From: a bacterium | GTDB lineage: Bacteria; CLD3; SB21 | Direction of reading: 5' to 3' | Assembly: GCA_008933615.1 (NCBI GenBank) | Contig: WBUR01000006.1 | Location: 1 to 64,000, forward strand | Length of the DNA stretch: 64,000 nt | Shown: piece by piece, positions 35,399-49,667 of the stretch | Layout: every line of letters begins with the position of its first letter | Position numbering within the stretch: the first letter of the stretch is position 1 | Made by a program: the position numbers and the translations under genes | Notes under the pieces: model-generated | Told to the model about the DNA's origin: nothing | Seen by the model: only the letters and a program-made list of their open reading frames with translations | Database searches by the model: none

Positions 35399-38002
35399 CT
35401 AAAACTTGAACCCTAGCCGCGTGAAATAGTAAGCGCCGCTGAATCCCATCTGAACGGCATCCCAATTTCCCCCGGTTTCAGTAAGACCCGCGTCATGTTG
35501 GTCCGGGTAAATATTGGCAATATTGTTTGCGCCGACGGTGATCATAATATTTTTTGAAACATCATAGCCAAAGGCTATGTTTGTAACAACTTTTGCCCGG
35601 TATTTGTCAATATTGCCGTCCCAGTTTTCTAGTTTTACTTCACCAAACCGAATGAATTGTAGGTTTGTTGTAAATGCATTCATTTTGTAATCAAACGTTA
35701 AGTTCATCTTACTGTCCGGCGCGGAAGCCAGTAGAAACAACTGTTCACGTCGGCCAAAATAAATGTCTTCCTTTCCTGCCAACTTGTCGGAAGTCTTTAT
35801 TTTTTTACCCAGCGACATGTCCGTAAAGTTAGCGGCGTACGTGACATTCAGGCGACTGTTGTCCAGATATTTTGTCCAACCTAACACAATGTCCAGACCA
35901 TTCGTTTTTGTGTCGATGGCATTGGTAAAGAATGATGCTTGAGCGATTCCTGCCGGGAAATACGCACTGATCGTCGTGTCCGAATTATCAAAAGCACCCG
36001 TCAACACAATTCGGTCTTTGATTACAACTCGGTACGCATCTACTGTTGCGGTAAAATCCTCATATTTTGCCGTGAAACCAAGGCTCATGTCAATCGCTTT
36101 TTCCTGTTTGAGCTTTGGGATACCCAGCGCCTTAGTAATTTCTGCATCATTTCTGGCAATAAGTTTTTCAACCGGTTCACCGCCGACAAAATCAGTAAAA
36201 GAAGAATTGAAATATTTTTGTGCAAGCGAAGGTGCTCGGAAACCGCTGCTGACAGATCCTCGCACGGATACGTCCGGCGTTACTTTGTAGCGAGTGGCAA
36301 TTTTGCCATTAAACGTGTTTCCAAAATCGTTATAGTGCTCAAATCGCGCGGCGGTCCCGATCATGAGTTCCTGAGTGATATCAAATTCCGCATCCGCATA
36401 CGCACCGATGTTGGTCCTGGACCAATTAAGTACATTAGACGGTTGGAACCCGGGAAACCCTTGTGATCCTGCGGGACGAAGCGTACTGTCCGTTCCGTCG
36501 AAATATTTTCCGCCATAGTTTTTCCAGGAACCTTCTTCGCCGGCAAAAATCTGATACTGGTCAACTCGAAAGGCTGCACCAAATGCGATATTCGCGCCTT
36601 GCGCTATACTCGGATAGAATTTGCTGAAATTGACTTCGCTCGTATTTTGAATAAGTTGGAATCCTCCGGCGTCAAATTTTGTCGGCGAGGCAGCCAAAAG
36701 CGATGCGTTTAGTGTGTGTTTAATCGTATAATCGAACCGGTTAGATCCGATCGTATTGTTCAGATCAACATCCCAACCGCTGAACTTTGTTCGGTAGCCG
36801 GCCGATAACGAATAGTCAGTTATGATCGAAGTAATGCGAGGATTAAATCCATTCGGATAAATTTCAGGAATATTTCTATCTTCGTCAGCGCCTCTGGTCC
36901 ATGCATACGCATCCGTGTACCGATGATTATATCCGGCAAACGCATAAAAACTTGAGTTGGTAGAAATCGGAACGGCAGAATTCACATAGACCGCGAAGTT
37001 GTTGGCAGAAGCGTCTCCAAACTTTTCTCTGTATACATCAAAGGCGTCCGGATCGGTTGGACGATTGGTCTTGGCCTTTGAAACATAGTCCAGCGTGAAG
37101 TTGGCATAACCGTCTTGCCCAAGTCTTACACCGTAATTCGCGCTTGTGTTAACGGTTCCCCCGTCAAAAGTGTTATCAGGCTTTATGTCGTATTTTGGAC
37201 CGACAAATAGATGAGAACTCGGGTCCGCATTGCTGAACCCGGTTGTAACCGATCCGGTAAATTCTTCAACTGATGATTTGAGAACAATATTGATGACACC
37301 GGCAATCGCATCCGATCCATATTGTGCGCTGGCGCCGTCCCGCAGAATCTCTATGCGTTCGATGGCCGCGGCCGGAATCGCATCAAGGTCTGTCCCTGTG
37401 TTTCCGCGTCCACGCGAACCAAATATGTTAATGAGAGAAGACTGATGACGACGTTTACCGTTGATGAGAACCAAAGTCTGATCCGGCCCTAATCCTCTTA
37501 AGGTGGCCGGATCAATATGATCTGCACCATCTGCCCCGGATTGTTTATTTGAATTGAAAGAAGGCGCGGTGTATTGCAGCAACTGATTAACACTCACTTG
37601 CCCGGAATGCTCAGTCACATCTTTCACCTGAATTACGTCTACCGCTACAGGTGTTTCTGTCACGGTTCGGTTGAAACTGCGCGTACCGACGATTTGGATC
37701 GCATTTAGCTCAATCACATTTTCCTTCATCACGACGTCTATTTCAGACTGGCCATTTACTGGTACCTCGAGTTTTGAGTAACCTATGTAAGAAAATACCA
37801 GAGTAGCCGTCGGCGATGTAGCTGCAATCTTAAATTCTCCGCGAATGTTCGTCGTCGCCCCGCGATAAGTTCCTTTTTGAACAATATTCACGCCTACGAG
37901 CGGCTCGCCAACAGAATCTCTCACTGTTCCTGAGACCGGGTGTTGTGCTAACAGTATCGCCGGCACCAGCAAGAACAGGGCGATGAGTAAAATAGGTTTC
38001 AT
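35399..38002 (-). CDS. TonB-dependent outer-membrane receptor with carboxypeptidase-regulatory-like domain
   Basis: 867 residues. Signal peptide (LLIALFLLVPAILLAQ), then a CarboxypepD_reg-like domain (HPVSGTVRDSVGEPLVGVNI, residues ~22-100), a plug domain (about 110-240: VNQLLQYTAPSF, LRGLGPDQTLVLINGKRRH, IEILRDGASAQYGSDAIAGVINI) and a 22-strand barrel ending with an aromatic residue (AYYFTRLGFKF). The layout is that of Bacteroidetes receptors, but no SusD-like partner gene is next to it, so glycan uptake by a Sus pair is unlikely; the substrate is unknown. GAGGAGAGGTTATC precedes ATG 38002. Confidence 0.92.
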   Translation of the reverse strand: MKPILLIALFLLVPAILLAQHPVSGTVRDSVGEPLVGVNIVQKGTYRGATTNIRGEFKIAATSPTATLVFSYIGYSKLEVPVNGQSEIDVVMKENVIELNAIQIVGTRSFNRTVTETPVAVDVIQVKDVTEHSGQVSVNQLLQYTAPSFNSNKQSGADGADHIDPATLRGLGPDQTLVLINGKRRHQSSLINIFGSRGRGNTGTDLDAIPAAAIERIEILRDGASAQYGSDAIAGVINIVLKSSVEEFTGSVTTGFSNADPSSHLFVGPKYDIKPDNTFDGGTVNTSANYGVRLGQDGYANFTLDYVSKAKTNRPTDPDAFDVYREKFGDASANNFAVYVNSAVPISTNSSFYAFAGYNHRYTDAYAWTRGADEDRNIPEIYPNGFNPRITSIITDYSLSAGYRTKFSGWDVDLNNTIGSNRFDYTIKHTLNASLLAASPTKFDAGGFQLIQNTSEVNFSKFYPSIAQGANIAFGAAFRVDQYQIFAGEEGSWKNYGGKYFDGTDSTLRPAGSQGFPGFQPSNVLNWSRTNIGAYADAEFDITQELMIGTAARFEHYNDFGNTFNGKIATRYKVTPDVSVRGSVSSGFRAPSLAQKYFNSSFTDFVGGEPVEKLIARNDAEITKALGIPKLKQEKAIDMSLGFTAKYEDFTATVDAYRVVIKDRIVLTGAFDNSDTTISAYFPAGIAQASFFTNAIDTKTNGLDIVLGWTKYLDNSRLNVTYAANFTDMSLGKKIKTSDKLAGKEDIYFGRREQLFLLASAPDSKMNLTFDYKMNAFTTNLQFIRFGEVKLENWDGNIDKYRAKVVTNIAFGYDVSKNIMITVGANNIANIYPDQHDAGLTETGGNWDAVQMGFSGAYYFTRLGFKF

Positions 38003-38034
38003 GATAACCTCTCCTCTAACGTTAGGGTTTGTTT

Positions 38035-38058
38035 AACAGTATTTCCCAAAATACTGTT
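38035..38058. promoter_or_regulatory. perfect 10-bp hairpin in the leader of the TonB-dependent receptor gene
   Basis: AACAGTATTT at 38035-38044 and its exact complement at 38049-38058 enclose a 4-base loop, 33 bases upstream of the receptor start codon. There is no T run, so it is not a terminator; it may be an operator or an RNA structure near the ribosome binding site. Confidence 0.4.
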
Positions 38059-38316
38059 TGTCTATGTGAATTAGGAATATTCAGCAATTGAACCAAACTT
38101 CAAACTATTCTCATATTTTCATGATCAATAAAAATGTCATGGCTTGCGGCGAAGCATTTGACTTATTTTATAATGAACGAGTTGAAAGAAATAGATGTGA
38201 TAAATAAAAACAGATCTGTTTTATGATATGTGCAACACGATAAGTATTTATTGTTTTACAATCAAGTGCTATTTAGCAATAAATTACTACCTATCATTTT
38301 TTTTGATACGAGACGT
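38059..38316. other. AT-rich intergenic region without a gene
   Basis: Part of the 405-base space between the receptor gene and the RRM gene. It should hold the promoter of the receptor gene (leftward). Beyond the flanking hairpins I see no gene, tRNA or riboswitch-like fold. Confidence 0.5.
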
Positions 38317-38351
38317 AAAAAACCCCAACTTCTTTCGAAATTGGGGTTTTT
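38317..38351 (-). terminator. intrinsic terminator after the RRM gene
   Basis: AAAACCCCAA (ending at 38328) pairs with TTGGGGTTTT (from 38341), 12-base loop, with T runs on both strands. It follows the RRM stop by 57 bases. Confidence 0.8.
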
Positions 38352-38407
38352 AAAACAAAGTCATCGGGTGACTTACTTTTTCAAGAAGCTACCCTGAAAC
38401 AATATTC

Positions 38408-38701
38408 TTAGTAACGGCTTGAACCGCCACGATCACCGAAGGACTTTTTTTCCATTGGTTTAGCCACATTGACCTTCAGATTTCTCTCCATGAGCGAATA
38501 GTTGTTGAACATTTCGATGGCTTTTGTTGCCTCTTCTTCGGTGCCCATTTCGACAAAACCGAATCCCTTGGAACGTCCGGACATCTTGTCCATAATGACT
38601 TTCGCGGATGTGACCGTACCGGCCTGTGAGAATAAATCGCTTAATGCCTGGTCATCCGTATTATACGAAAGATTACCGACATAGAGTTTGTTTGAATTCA
38701 T
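38408..38701 (-). CDS. small RNA-binding protein with one RRM domain
   Basis: 97 residues: essentially a single RNA recognition motif. RNP2 is KLYVGNLSY and RNP1 is KGFGFVEM; a short basic Gly/Ser tail (KKSFGDRGGSSRY) follows. Such Rbp proteins are common in cyanobacteria and Bacteroidetes, some induced by cold, and bind single-stranded RNA; the exact target is unknown. AAGGAAACGTATC precedes the ATG. It lies between two terminators, just downstream of the rRNA operon on the same strand, so it is transcribed alone. Confidence 0.93.
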   Translation of the reverse strand: MNSNKLYVGNLSYNTDDQALSDLFSQAGTVTSAKVIMDKMSGRSKGFGFVEMGTEEEATKAIEMFNNYSLMERNLKVNVAKPMEKKSFGDRGGSSRY

Positions 38702-38792
38702 GATACGTTTCCTTCTGATTAGAATATAAGTAAAGAGATAAATTAGATTATATTGTTGGGCTTAAACAGCCCCCTGAACTTCTTCAGAACTT

Positions 38793-38826
38793 AAAAAAAA
38801 AGACCCCAATAAGAACTTATTGGGGC
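38793..38826 (-). terminator. rRNA operon terminator
   Basis: CCCCAATAAG and CTTATTGGGG form a near loop-less perfect stem (38804-38825), followed on the minus strand by a long T run (38793-38800). It lies ~12 bases after the 5S gene. Confidence 0.85.
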
Positions 38827-38837
38827 CAAAAATAAAT

Positions 38838-38953
38838 CCCGGCGACGTCCTACTTTTCCATGCAGTTACCCACATAGTATCATTAGCGCTGGCAGGCTTA
38901 ACTGCTCTGTTCGGAATGGGAAGAGGTGTTACCCTACCGCTAAAGTCACCGGA
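38838..38953 (-). rRNA. rrf: 5S ribosomal RNA
   Basis: Read on the minus strand it starts CCGGTGAC and ends GTCGCCGG, closing the terminal helix, with the conserved internal CCGAACAGAGCAGTTAAGCC. Third rRNA of the operon; ends are accurate to a few bases. Confidence 0.92.
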
Positions 38954-39007
38954 AATTTGTAATAAAATCTTGACAATTGAGAGTACTGATTTATGAGAAT
39001 CAACTAT

Positions 39008-39029
39008 GATGTTTTATGAAAATAAAATT
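39008..39029 (-). other. 23S processing stem, 3' arm
   Basis: Complementary to 41976-41997 at 21 of 22 positions, directly flanking the mature 23S. A second 13-base perfect pairing lies further out (38970-38982 with 42082-42094). Together they form the double-stranded stem cut by RNase III-type enzymes. Confidence 0.75.
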
Positions 39030-41975
<2,946 letters not shown>

Positions 41976-41997
41976 AATTTTATTTTAATAAAACATC
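41976..41997 (-). other. 23S processing stem, 5' arm
   Basis: Pairs with 39008-39029 (21 of 22). The outer arm 42082-42094 pairs with 38970-38982. Confidence 0.75.
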
Positions 41998-42171
41998 ACA
42001 CTATTAGCATAATATAAATTATAAAAAATAGCGATTCTCGAAATCAAAGATTGTAGTCTTCAATTTATTAAATCAATAACATCTCAATTGTCAAAGAACT
42101 TTGGTTGATATAACTGGTATATCAATGAAAATTTATTATTTCGGGCAAAAGCCCTAATCGTAATCTAATTG

Positions 42172-42245
42172 TGGAGCTAAACGGGCTCGAACCGTTAACC
42201 TCCTGCGTGCAAGGCAGGCGCTCTCCCAAATTGAGCTATAGCCCC
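42172..42245 (-). tRNA. tRNA-Ala (TGC)
   Basis: Minus strand in the 16S-23S spacer. Acceptor GGGGCTA pairs with TAGCTCC, anticodon loop contains CTTGCAC, TpsiC arm GGTTCGAGCCC. No CCA encoded. Confidence 0.95.
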
Positions 42246-42271
42246 GTGTGTTCCGGCAAACCTTTAAGCAG

Positions 42272-42345
<74 letters not shown>

Positions 42346-42383
42346 TCAACCAAAATTGTAAAAGAACAAAAAAAAATAAAAAA

Positions 42384-42395
42384 GAGAGTATACAT
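42384..42395 (-). other. 16S processing stem, 3' arm
   Basis: Exactly complementary over 12 bases to 44062-44073 upstream of the 16S gene; the two arms bracket the 16S and would form an RNase III-type stem. Confidence 0.7.
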
Positions 42396-42478
42396 GTTAA
42401 AACAAAATGAGAATCAAATCGAGTTATATATGGAATATGTATTGGTGCTAACCGAAGTTAACCCAACACCTATTCTCC

Positions 42479-43994
<1,516 letters not shown>

Positions 43995-44061
43995 CAATAT
44001 ATTATTTTATAAATATACTATAGAAGAGCTGATTGACTCAATTACTCAAATTGAATTAACG

Positions 44062-44073
44062 ATGTATACTCTC
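44062..44073 (-). other. 16S processing stem, 5' arm
   Basis: ATGTATACTCTC (plus strand), complementary to 42384-42395. Confidence 0.7.
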
Positions 44074-44177
44074 ATTTTCAAAAAACATTTTGCGATAACC
44101 TGTGTTATTCGCATCTATAATCAGACTTACGTCTTGAAATTGCCTTTTTAAAAGACCCTTTTTTCACAAGGGAGTCC

Positions 44178-44206
44178 AATATATATAAAAACTTATCGCT
44201 TTGCAA
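44178..44206 (-). promoter_or_regulatory. candidate rRNA promoter
   Basis: On the minus strand, TTGCAA (44201-44206) and TATATT (44178-44183) are separated by exactly 17 bases and followed by GGACTCCC, about 180 bases upstream of 16S. It fits a sigma70-type promoter; the Bacteroidetes-type consensus (TTTG near -33, TAnnTTTG near -7) is not clearly met. Confidence 0.55.
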
Positions 44207-44378
44207 GTACTATTTTAAGTTTCTTATATATTCTGTTCCTAACAAGTTATCAACACCAAATACACGCTCCTGCAACGGTTCCAAAACGGGTTGCAATGAT
44301 ACAAAAAAAAGTATCCGATGTCAATAGTTAAATGATGATTTATCAAATATTTTATAGGTAAGAATGCGGCGCGGTTCA

Positions 44379-45413
<1,035 letters not shown>

Positions 45414-45485
45414 TTAGAACTTAACCTTCACACGGTTTTTTTGTACTCTGGTATGTTGGTTTCAATTTACTTAACATATAACCTC

Positions 45486-45510
45486 GCAGATTACGCTGAT
45501 TTACGCAGAA
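45486..45510. repeat. degenerate intergenic repeat, copy 1
   Basis: 25 bases that match, as reverse complement, 55338-55362 at 21 positions. It lies in the 263-base obg-tdk spacer, which also holds another short repeat-like stretch at about 45571-45604 (CTTAGCGTCTTTGCGCCC). No coding potential. Confidence 0.55.
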
Positions 45511-45613
45511 TAGCCTATCGTTAATTCGCAATATCTGTGGTACCTTAAAAAAACAAATTTTCTAAAGAATCCAACTCTTAGCGTCTTTGCGCCCTTTGCG
45601 GTTAGAGTGTTTT

Positions 45614-46198
45614 TCATCGTTTGCTGAGTCCGGGAACCGTGAGCGTAGGATCAAAATGACGACGGCATCGCGCTTCGTATACGCCGGATGCGCCGACCAA
45701 AACGCGTTCTTCGTTTTGAACAAGCCGCTGGGTATAATTCGCCGGCGCGCCGCAGATGACACAGATTGCCATCGACTTGGTGATGTATTCCGCTATCGCG
45801 AGCAATTCCGGCATCGGTTCAAACGGTTTTCCAAGATAATCTTTATCGAGGCCAGCCACGATCACACGTTTTCCCATGTCGGCCAGCCGGTTGCACACGG
45901 CAACAATCGTTGAGTCAAAGAACTGCGCTTCATCTATTCCGATCACCTCTGTACGTGGATCGACTTTTTCTAAAATTTCATCCGCTTTTTCAACGGTCTC
46001 GGACTTCATGCGCAAATCACTGTGCGACACGATGTGGTCCTCGCTGTAACGTTTATCTATCAGCGGTTTAAAAACCTGAACGCGTTGGCGGGCAATTTCA
46101 GCGCGGCGCATGCGGCGAATAAGTTCCTCCGACTTCCCGCTGAACATGCTTCCGACAATCACTTCGATGCAGCCGCCGTTCATTGACACAAAACTCAT
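45614..46198 (-). CDS. tdk: thymidine kinase (type II, TK1-like)
   Basis: 194 residues, usual length. Phosphorylates thymidine in salvage. P-loop [15 protein letters not shown], the IDEAQFFD DExx motif, the lasso loop region and the structural zinc site ([13 protein letters not shown] with [10 protein letters not shown]) are present. GGAGAGGTT precedes ATG 46198. Divergent from lpxC across ~105 bases. Confidence 0.96.
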   Translation of the reverse strand: MSFVSMNGGCIEVIVGSMFSGKSEELIRRMRRAEIARQRVQVFKPLIDKRYSEDHIVSHSDLRMKSETVEKADEILEKVDPRTEVIGIDEAQFFDSTIVAVCNRLADMGKRVIVAGLDKDYLGKPFEPMPELLAIAEYITKSMAICVICGAPANYTQRLVQNEERVLVGASGVYEARCRRHFDPTLTVPGLSKR

Positions 46199-46303
46199 AA
46201 CCTCTCCTGTTTCTGGATTATTCTAAGGGGTTGCAATCTAATATATTTTTCTACGTTCTGCAAATTTAATTTCTTTGAATTCCGGTAATTTTAGACGTAT
46301 TTT

Positions 46304-47206
46304 TTGTCTGTGAAACAGAACACAATCCAAAGAGAAGCTTTTATCTCGGGCAAAGGAATACACGCAGGGAAAGCTGCATCAGTGAAGTTCCTTTCGGCGG
46401 AACCGAACAGCGGAATCTATTTCATCCGCACCGACCTCAAAAACTCACTGCCGATCCCGGCGCTTTGGAACAACGTCTGCAATACGGAACGAGCGACCAC
46501 CCTAGGCATTGGAGAAATCAAAGTTCGGACGGTCGAACATCTTTTGTCTGCGATTTTTGGATTGGGAATCACAAATTTGAGAATTGAAGTGGACAATGAA
46601 GAAATTCCAATTCTGGATGGAAGCAGTAAAATCTATTATGATCTGCTTGAATCGTCCGGCGTGCTGGAACAATCAGAAGATGCAAAATGCCATGTCATTG
46701 AAAAGGAGATCGTTTTTACTGGCCCTAAGAACCATTCTGTGATCCGGATGACGCCCGGCGACGAACTTAAGTTCACGTATCATTTGAATTACGCTGAGAC
46801 ATTCGAACAAAATTTAACGTATCAATTCTCAAAGAAAACGTATCATGCGCAAATCGCTCCGGCAAGAACGTTCTCTCTGCTCAGCGAACTGGAGTATTTA
46901 TTCGACAATGGTTTGATATGCGGAATCAGGGACGCTGAAGGTTTCGCCGTAGTCGATGACTTTTCAAAGATAGATGAATTTACAAAAAAATTTGATATAA
47001 ATGCAGATTCTTTTACTCATTCTGAGGGCAAAGTTACAATTCTCTCAAAAGAAAAGCTGCGGTTTGCAGATGAAATGGTGCGCCATAAAATACTCGACAT
47101 TATCGGCGATGTTGCTTTAAGCGGATGTTATGTGCTAGGTCATGTTGAAGCGTTTGGAACGGGTCATTCGGAAAATATCGGATTACTGAAATCTGTTTTC
47201 GGTTGA
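46304..47206 (+). CDS. lpxC: UDP-3-O-acyl-N-acetylglucosamine deacetylase
   Basis: 300 residues. First committed step of lipid A synthesis, so the cell makes a lipopolysaccharide-type outer membrane. N-terminal TIQREAFISGKGIHAGK, zinc-site TVEHLLSAIFGLGI, IPILDGSSKIYYD, ARTFSLLSELEYL and the C-terminal HKILDIIGDVALSG with GHVEAFGTGHSEN (catalytic His). The start is TTG 46304 or, equally possible, GTG 46310; neither has a good ribosome binding site. In many Bacteroidetes lpxC is fused to fabZ; here it stands alone. Confidence 0.95.
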   Translation: MSVKQNTIQREAFISGKGIHAGKAASVKFLSAEPNSGIYFIRTDLKNSLPIPALWNNVCNTERATTLGIGEIKVRTVEHLLSAIFGLGITNLRIEVDNEEIPILDGSSKIYYDLLESSGVLEQSEDAKCHVIEKEIVFTGPKNHSVIRMTPGDELKFTYHLNYAETFEQNLTYQFSKKTYHAQIAPARTFSLLSELEYLFDNGLICGIRDAEGFAVVDDFSKIDEFTKKFDINADSFTHSEGKVTILSKEKLRFADEMVRHKILDIIGDVALSGCYVLGHVEAFGTGHSENIGLLKSVFG

Positions 47207-47263
47207 ATTTGAAATTCTTGAGTTGATATTTTAACTTCATTTGTTGAGAGGCACAGTAGTCAT

Positions 47264-48472
47264 ATGGATCAAACTGCAGTTCTTGTAGATGCGATACGAA
47301 CCCCGATGGCTAAATACGGCGGGGCTCTTTCAACCGTTCGCCCGGACGACATGGTTGCGGAACTATTAAAAAGCATCATGGAACGTAACCCAAAAGTGGA
47401 TGTCAATACCATTGCCGATATTATTATCGGCTGCGCTAACCAGGCGGGCGAAGATTCGCGTAACGTTGCACGCATGGCGGCGATCATCGCAGGCTTGCCT
47501 TTTGAGATCCCGGGACAAACGGTGAACCGGCTCTGCGGTTCAAGCATGCAGGCGATCATTACGGCGGTAACAACTATTCAAAGCGGCTGGGGAGATGTTT
47601 TTCTTGCCGGCGGAGTAGAGAGCATGTCGCGCGGGCCGTATGTCATGCCGAAGCCCGATAAGGCGTTTCCGTTTGGCTCATTACCCACCTACGACACATC
47701 CCTCGGATGGCGATTCCCTAATCCAAAGATCGAGGCGCGTGTTCGCCCGCTCAATATGGGCGAGACGGCGGAGGAGATTTATGCAAAGTACAAGATTCCG
47801 CGTGAGGAACAAGACCGCTATGCTGTTCAGAGTCATCGACGTGCGATCGCCGCATGGAAAAACGGCGTTTTTTCGGACTACGTCATACCGGTTCCGATCC
47901 AAACTAAAGGCGGTGTAACTATGGTCGACCGCGATGAGGGGCCGCGCGCCGATTCTTCTTTGGAAAGCTTAAGCAAACTCCGGCCTGCATTTAGAAAAGA
48001 CGGAACGGTGACCGCAGGCAACAGTTGTCCCATGAGTGACGGCGCATCGATGACGCTGTTGATGAGTGAAAACAAAGCGCATGAGCTGGGTTACACATCC
48101 TGGTTTCGCCTTCGAAGCGCGGCCGTGTCCGGTTTACATCCGGATATCATGGGACTGGGGCCGGTCGAAGCGACACGAAAAGCGCTTGCGCTGTCAAATT
48201 TATCATTGAAAGACCTTGGCCTGATTGAAATCAATGAAGCTTTTGCAGTTCAGGCTTTAGCGTGCATTCGTGAACTGGAATTTGATGAGACACGAGTAAA
48301 TGTGAATGGAGGCGCGATCGCACTCGGTCATCCACTAGGCTGCTCGGGCGCGCGGATCGTGGGAACGCTGGCACACGAAATGCGAAAAAGGGACATCCGG
48401 TTTGGCCTTGCCGCCATGTGCATCGGCGTCGGGCAAGGTATCGCAACGGTATGGGAGAAGGTAGGGAAGTAG
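47264..48472 (+). CDS. thiolase (acetyl-CoA C-acyltransferase)
   Basis: 402 residues of the degradative thiolase family. Acyl-enzyme Cys91 (VNRLCGSSMQAI), INEAFAVQAL, GGAIALGHPLGCSGARI (catalytic His) and the second Cys in AAMCIGVGQG are all in place. Cleaves 3-ketoacyl-CoA with CoA to acetyl-CoA. GAGAGG lies upstream of ATG 47264. It could complete beta-oxidation of the ring-opened product of benzoyl-CoA together with the dehydrogenase at 1.6-2.5 kb, but it is not in the benzoyl-CoA operon, so this is inference. Chain-length preference cannot be read from sequence. Confidence 0.93.
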   Translation: MDQTAVLVDAIRTPMAKYGGALSTVRPDDMVAELLKSIMERNPKVDVNTIADIIIGCANQAGEDSRNVARMAAIIAGLPFEIPGQTVNRLCGSSMQAIITAVTTIQSGWGDVFLAGGVESMSRGPYVMPKPDKAFPFGSLPTYDTSLGWRFPNPKIEARVRPLNMGETAEEIYAKYKIPREEQDRYAVQSHRRAIAAWKNGVFSDYVIPVPIQTKGGVTMVDRDEGPRADSSLESLSKLRPAFRKDGTVTAGNSCPMSDGASMTLLMSENKAHELGYTSWFRLRSAAVSGLHPDIMGLGPVEATRKALALSNLSLKDLGLIEINEAFAVQALACIRELEFDETRVNVNGGAIALGHPLGCSGARIVGTLAHEMRKRDIRFGLAAMCIGVGQGIATVWEKVGK

Positions 48473-48597
48473 TTAACACTGTCGCAGGACATTTGTTCAT
48501 AAATTGAAATTGATTCATTGCTCCTCATCTCAGGATCACATTATGACGGATTCCTCCTGCGATTCTCGTCGGTCCCAATAACCTGAAGGACTGAATA

Positions 48598-49569
48598 ATG
48601 AAAACATTCTATTATATCTTGCTTCTAATGGCCTTTAGCTCTTGTGCCCCTTCCAATGATAGGTCATCGCAATCTGAACCGGCCGCGAAACCAAAGACTA
48701 TAACCGAAACATCACTAATTGTTTTGGGCACATTGCAAGATGGCGGTTCTCCTCATATTGCCTGCAAAAAAGATTGCTGCAGAGACTTATTTGAAAACCC
48801 GGATAAAAACAGAAAAGTGGTGTCGCTCGGTTTAGTTGACCCGAAAAATAACGCAAAGTACCTGTTCGAGGCAACTCCGGACATGCCGGAACAGATGAAA
48901 AAATTAAAAGCGTTTTGTTCTGCAGATTCCATAGAAACTCCTAACGGTATTTTTTTAACGCATGCGCATATTGGACATTACACCGGATTGATGTATTTGG
49001 GAAAGGAAGCGATGAATGCGCAAAAGGCAAACGTATTCGCAATGCCGGTTATGAAAAGATTTTTGGAAAAGAATGGCCCATGGAACCAATTGGTCTCAAA
49101 TCAAAATATTTCAATTCAGGAACTATCCGACAAAAACCCGATAATTTTGTCTTCTGATTTAAAAGTAATTCCATTCAAAGTTCCTCATCGAGACGAATAT
49201 TCAGAAACTGTCGGATATACCATTAGTGGACCAAACAAGAAAGTTTTGTTTATACCCGATATCGACAAATGGGAAAAATGGGATAGAAATATAATAGCAG
49301 AAATCTCTGAAGTAGACTACGCATTTATTGATGCCACATTTTACGATGGAGATGAGTTAAATAATCGTCCTATTTCGGAAATACCGCATCCATTTATAAT
49401 TGAAAGTATGGCGTTATTTGCGAATCTGTCATCAAAGGAAAAAAGTAAAATATATTTTATCCATTTAAACCACACCAATCCGGCTTTAAATCCCGAAAGC
49501 GCTCAGACAAAGCACATTTTGGAAAATGGTTTTAATATTGCCAGAATTTATGATGTATTTAAATTATAG
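48598..49569 (+). CDS. metallo-beta-lactamase-fold lipoprotein, PqqB-like
   Basis: 323 residues with a lipoprotein signal (YYILLLMAFSSCAPS, lipobox FSSC), so probably membrane-anchored in the periplasm. The core resembles the PqqB branch of the MBL fold: LGTLQDGGSPHIACKKDCC, LTHAHIGHYTGLMYLG, PHRDEYSETVGYTI, FIPDIDKW, YAFIDATFYD and IHLNHTNP. In the HxHxDH zinc motif the Asp is replaced by Gly (HAHIGH). No other pqq gene is nearby, so a role in PQQ synthesis is unlikely; hydrolytic substrate unknown. AAGGACTGAATA precedes the ATG. Confidence 0.75.
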   Translation: MKTFYYILLLMAFSSCAPSNDRSSQSEPAAKPKTITETSLIVLGTLQDGGSPHIACKKDCCRDLFENPDKNRKVVSLGLVDPKNNAKYLFEATPDMPEQMKKLKAFCSADSIETPNGIFLTHAHIGHYTGLMYLGKEAMNAQKANVFAMPVMKRFLEKNGPWNQLVSNQNISIQELSDKNPIILSSDLKVIPFKVPHRDEYSETVGYTISGPNKKVLFIPDIDKWEKWDRNIIAEISEVDYAFIDATFYDGDELNNRPISEIPHPFIIESMALFANLSSKEKSKIYFIHLNHTNPALNPESAQTKHILENGFNIARIYDVFKL

Positions 49570-49667
49570 AGGAAGAAGCGGGACACGGCGGATGAACGGT
49601 CACGTTAGTATGGACAAGAGATTTTAGTTTGTTTAATTATTATTAGAATCGTGGACACTTCACAATT

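Larger units (their letters stand above)
43995..44378 (-). other. 16S leader and rRNA promoter region
   Basis: 384 bases between 16S and obg. It holds the 5' arm of the 16S processing stem (44062-44073), a leader hairpin around 44093-44113 and the promoter candidate at 44178-44206. No open reading frame of note. Confidence 0.7.

Noticed and set aside
35939-36466. 175-codon frame antisense to the TonB-dependent receptor
   Set aside because: Lies wholly inside the receptor gene on the other strand, with arginine- and cysteine-rich nonsense-like composition.
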